Assembly (NCBI RefSeq): GCF_020073815.1
Contig: NZ_JAIQZJ010000001.1
Coordinates: 558,001 to 622,000, forward strand
DNA: 64,000 nucleotides
Source of the DNA: Nocardioides mangrovi
GTDB lineage: Bacteria > Actinomycetota > Actinomycetes > Propionibacteriales > Nocardioidaceae
Direction of reading: 5' to 3'
In this document: one piece after another, positions 62,788-64,000 of the stretch
Numbering within the stretch: the stretch's first letter is position 1
Layout of the letters: each line of letters starts with the position of its first letter
Notes under the pieces: generated by a model
Databases searched by the model: none
What the model was told of the DNA's origin: nothing
Seen by the model: the letters and a program-made list of their open reading frames with translations, nothing else
Made by a program: the position numbers and the translations under genes

Positions 62788-63198
62788 ATGTTCGGCAGGG
62801 GTTACGACGAGGGTGGCGAGGGCCGGCGGCTGATCATCGACGCGACCAGTCTCTTCGCCGGGGTCCTGATCCTGCTCGCCAGCCTCTTCAGCCTGCTGCA
62901 GGGCGCGGCCGCCATCGCGAACGACGAGCTCTACTCCGAGGGCAGCGACTACCTCTACCGCTTCGACATGGACGTTTGGGGCACCGTGCAGCTCGTGATC
63001 GGGGCACTGGGCCTGCTCGTCGCGTACGGCGTCATCCGCAGGTCCTCCTGGGGCCTGGTCTGCGGCATGATCCTCGCCTGCCTGTCGATGGTCACGAACT
63101 TCGCGCAGCTGCCGACGTACCCGTTCTGGTCGATGACCCTCATCGCCTTCGACGTGCTCTTCCTGTGGGCACTCTCGCGCGTGCCCGCGCGCGAGTGA
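62788..63198 (+). CDS. small four-helix membrane protein (DUF7144-like)
   Basis: This 136-residue protein has four predicted membrane helices: SLFAGVLILLASLFSLLQGAA, the block VQLVIGALGLLVAYGVI, GLVCGMILACLSMVTNFAQL and FWSMTLIAFDVLFLWAL. The pattern of the second half, with NFxQLPxYPFWS, is that of a small actinobacterial membrane family that I know only as a domain of unknown function. The start ATG 62788 follows GGAAAGGAG. It lies 63 bases after the MFS gene and may be a separate unit together with the SHOCT protein behind it. Confidence 0.75.
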   Translation: MFGRGYDEGGEGRRLIIDATSLFAGVLILLASLFSLLQGAAAIANDELYSEGSDYLYRFDMDVWGTVQLVIGALGLLVAYGVIRRSSWGLVCGMILACLSMVTNFAQLPTYPFWSMTLIAFDVLFLWALSRVPARE

Positions 63199-63246
63199 CG
63201 TCGACCGATCCGGGCGCAGCCGCGCCCCCTCACCCTGGAGGTCCCT

Positions 63247-63642
63247 GTGGTCACTGTGTGGGAGTACTCACCCGGCGACGTGTTCCTGAGCATGCTCTGG
63301 TTCTTCTTGTTCTTCATCTGGATCTGGCTGCTGATCACCGTCTTCGCCGACATCTTCCGCAGCGACGACCTGAGCGGCTGGAGCAAGGCGCTCTGGACGG
63401 TCTTCGTGATCGTGCTGCCCTACCTCGGCGTGTTCGTCTACCTGATCGCCCGTGGCCACAAGATGGGCGGTCACATGGCGGCCCAGGCCGCCCGGCAGGA
63501 CGCCCAGATGCGCGACTACGTCCAGAGCGTCGCCGGCTCCAGCAGCACCGCCGGCGAGATCGAGCGCCTGGCCGCCCTGCGCGACGGCGGGACGCTCAGC
63601 GAGGCGGAGTTCCAGCAGGCCAAGGCCAAGCTCCTCGCCTGA
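63247..63642 (+). CDS. membrane protein with PLDc_N-like helices and SHOCT motif
   Basis: This 131-residue protein has two N-terminal membrane helices (MLWFFLFFIWIWLLITVFADI and ALWTVFVIVLPYLGVFVYLIARG). The ARG turn matches the PLDc_N-type module. A helical linker leads to the C-terminal SHOCT motif EIERLAALRDGGTLSEAEFQQAKAKLL. SHOCT modules are thought to mediate oligomerisation or protein contacts. The start is GTG 63247 behind GGAGG. The convergent gene at 63676 also ends with a SHOCT motif, so the two may interact. Confidence 0.8.
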   Translation: MVTVWEYSPGDVFLSMLWFFLFFIWIWLLITVFADIFRSDDLSGWSKALWTVFVIVLPYLGVFVYLIARGHKMGGHMAAQAARQDAQMRDYVQSVAGSSSTAGEIERLAALRDGGTLSEAEFQQAKAKLLA

Positions 63643-63649
63643 CCGGCCC

Positions 63650-63691
63650 GCTGCTCGCCGGCTGACCGTCCCGGATCAGCCGGCGAGCAGC
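63650..63691. terminator. bidirectional hairpin overlapping a coding end
   Basis: Perfect 16-bp arms GCTGCTCGCCGGCTGA and its complement surround a 10-base loop. The right arm is the last five codons plus stop of the convergent SHOCT gene (ending KLLAG), and the left arm lies 7 bases after the stop of the plus-strand SHOCT gene. It can end both transcripts. Confidence 0.7.
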
Positions 63692-63990
63692 TTCGCCTTC
63701 TGCGCCTCGAACTCGGCGTCGGTCAGGACCCCCTGGTCCCGCAGCTGGCCGAGCCCACGCAGGGCCTCGATCAGCTCGTCGGAGCCGCCGCTCGCGGCCG
63801 GCGCGGGGGCCGGCGGCGGGGGCGCGTACGCCGGCTGCTGGTACTGCTGGTCGTACTGCTGCTGGCGATAGGCGTCGGCGTCGGCCTGCTGCGCCCACCG
63901 TCCCGCCTGCCGTCGTGAGACGCGGTTCGAGACGGCGGTCGCCGTCCCTGCGACGACGGCCGTGCGTGCCATGCCACCGATGAGACCCAT
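63676..63990 (-). CDS. SHOCT domain protein
   Basis: This 104-residue protein starts with a short apolar segment (MGLIGGMARTAVVAGTATAV) that may be a membrane helix or amphipathic anchor. A Gln/Tyr/Pro/Ala-rich linker follows (RQQQYDQQYQQPAYAPPPPA). The C-terminal SHOCT motif is LIEALRGLGQLRDQGVLTDAEFEAQKAKLL. The start is ATG 63990, very near the window edge; an upstream start cannot be excluded. Function is unknown. Its last codons form one arm of the terminator shared with the convergent SHOCT protein gene. Confidence 0.8.
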   Translation of the reverse strand: MGLIGGMARTAVVAGTATAVSNRVSRRQAGRWAQQADADAYRQQQYDQQYQQPAYAPPPPAPAPAASGGSDELIEALRGLGQLRDQGVLTDAEFEAQKAKLLAG

Positions 63991-64000
63991 GACTCTTCCT

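Overview
The window is a contiguous stretch of a high-GC actinobacterial chromosome. The gene content (cofC for F420, LCP protein, HU with a PAKKA tail, GlnD/P-II/Amt cluster, AdaA-AlkA fusion), the many GTG starts and the conserved order of core genes suggest Nocardioides or a close relative in the Nocardioidaceae. That assignment is inferred from gene style and was not tested by a search. Coding density is very high and no stretch above 300 bases lacks a gene. I saw no rRNA, tRNA, CRISPR array, prophage or complete insertion sequence.

Region 1 (1-8.4 kb) is accessory. It holds a cut-off membrane protein, two tandem OmpR-type response regulators without a kinase, an amidohydrolase, a secreted family 3 glycosidase divergent from a ROK repressor, an MFS protein and a small NYN/PIN-like protein. 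A 168-bp MITE-like element sits exactly between two convergent stop codons.

Region 2 (8.8-20.8 kb) is core: ffh, glnD, two tandem P-II genes, amtB, ftsY, a hotdog thioesterase and smc. The nitrogen genes form an Amt/P-II/GlnD module with a GlnR-like box upstream of amtB. The SRP GTPase and its receptor lie on either side of them. Region 3 (20.9-24.5 kb) is a TetR/DHA2 efflux pair with a three-site operator, followed by a second MFS exporter.

Region 4 (24.6-43.3 kb) is the conserved block mutM-rnc-rpmF-DUF177-coaD-rsmD-recG-fakA-like on the minus strand, then rpmB, thiL, a RAM-domain protein, a DUF3515 lipoprotein, ddl, a cystathionine lyase/synthase-like enzyme, gpsA, plsC, cofC, hupB, leuD, leuC and an NdgR-like IclR regulator.

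Region 5 (43.4-64 kb) is accessory: alkylation repair (ogt with an AdaA-AlkA fusion), a degenerate alpha/beta hydrolase, an LCP ligase, and a sulfotransferase divergent from TetR-DUF1214. It continues with an amidohydrolase plus complete oligopeptide-type ABC importer under a divergent TetR with a double palindrome. A tightly coupled lipoprotein-Dcu-M20 peptidase-MFS operon follows, then three small membrane/SHOCT proteins.

Two recurring features stand out. Many start codons are preceded 6-8 bases upstream by a -10-like hexamer, which points to leaderless mRNAs. Several gene ends, mostly convergent, carry long perfect palindromes without T-tracts.
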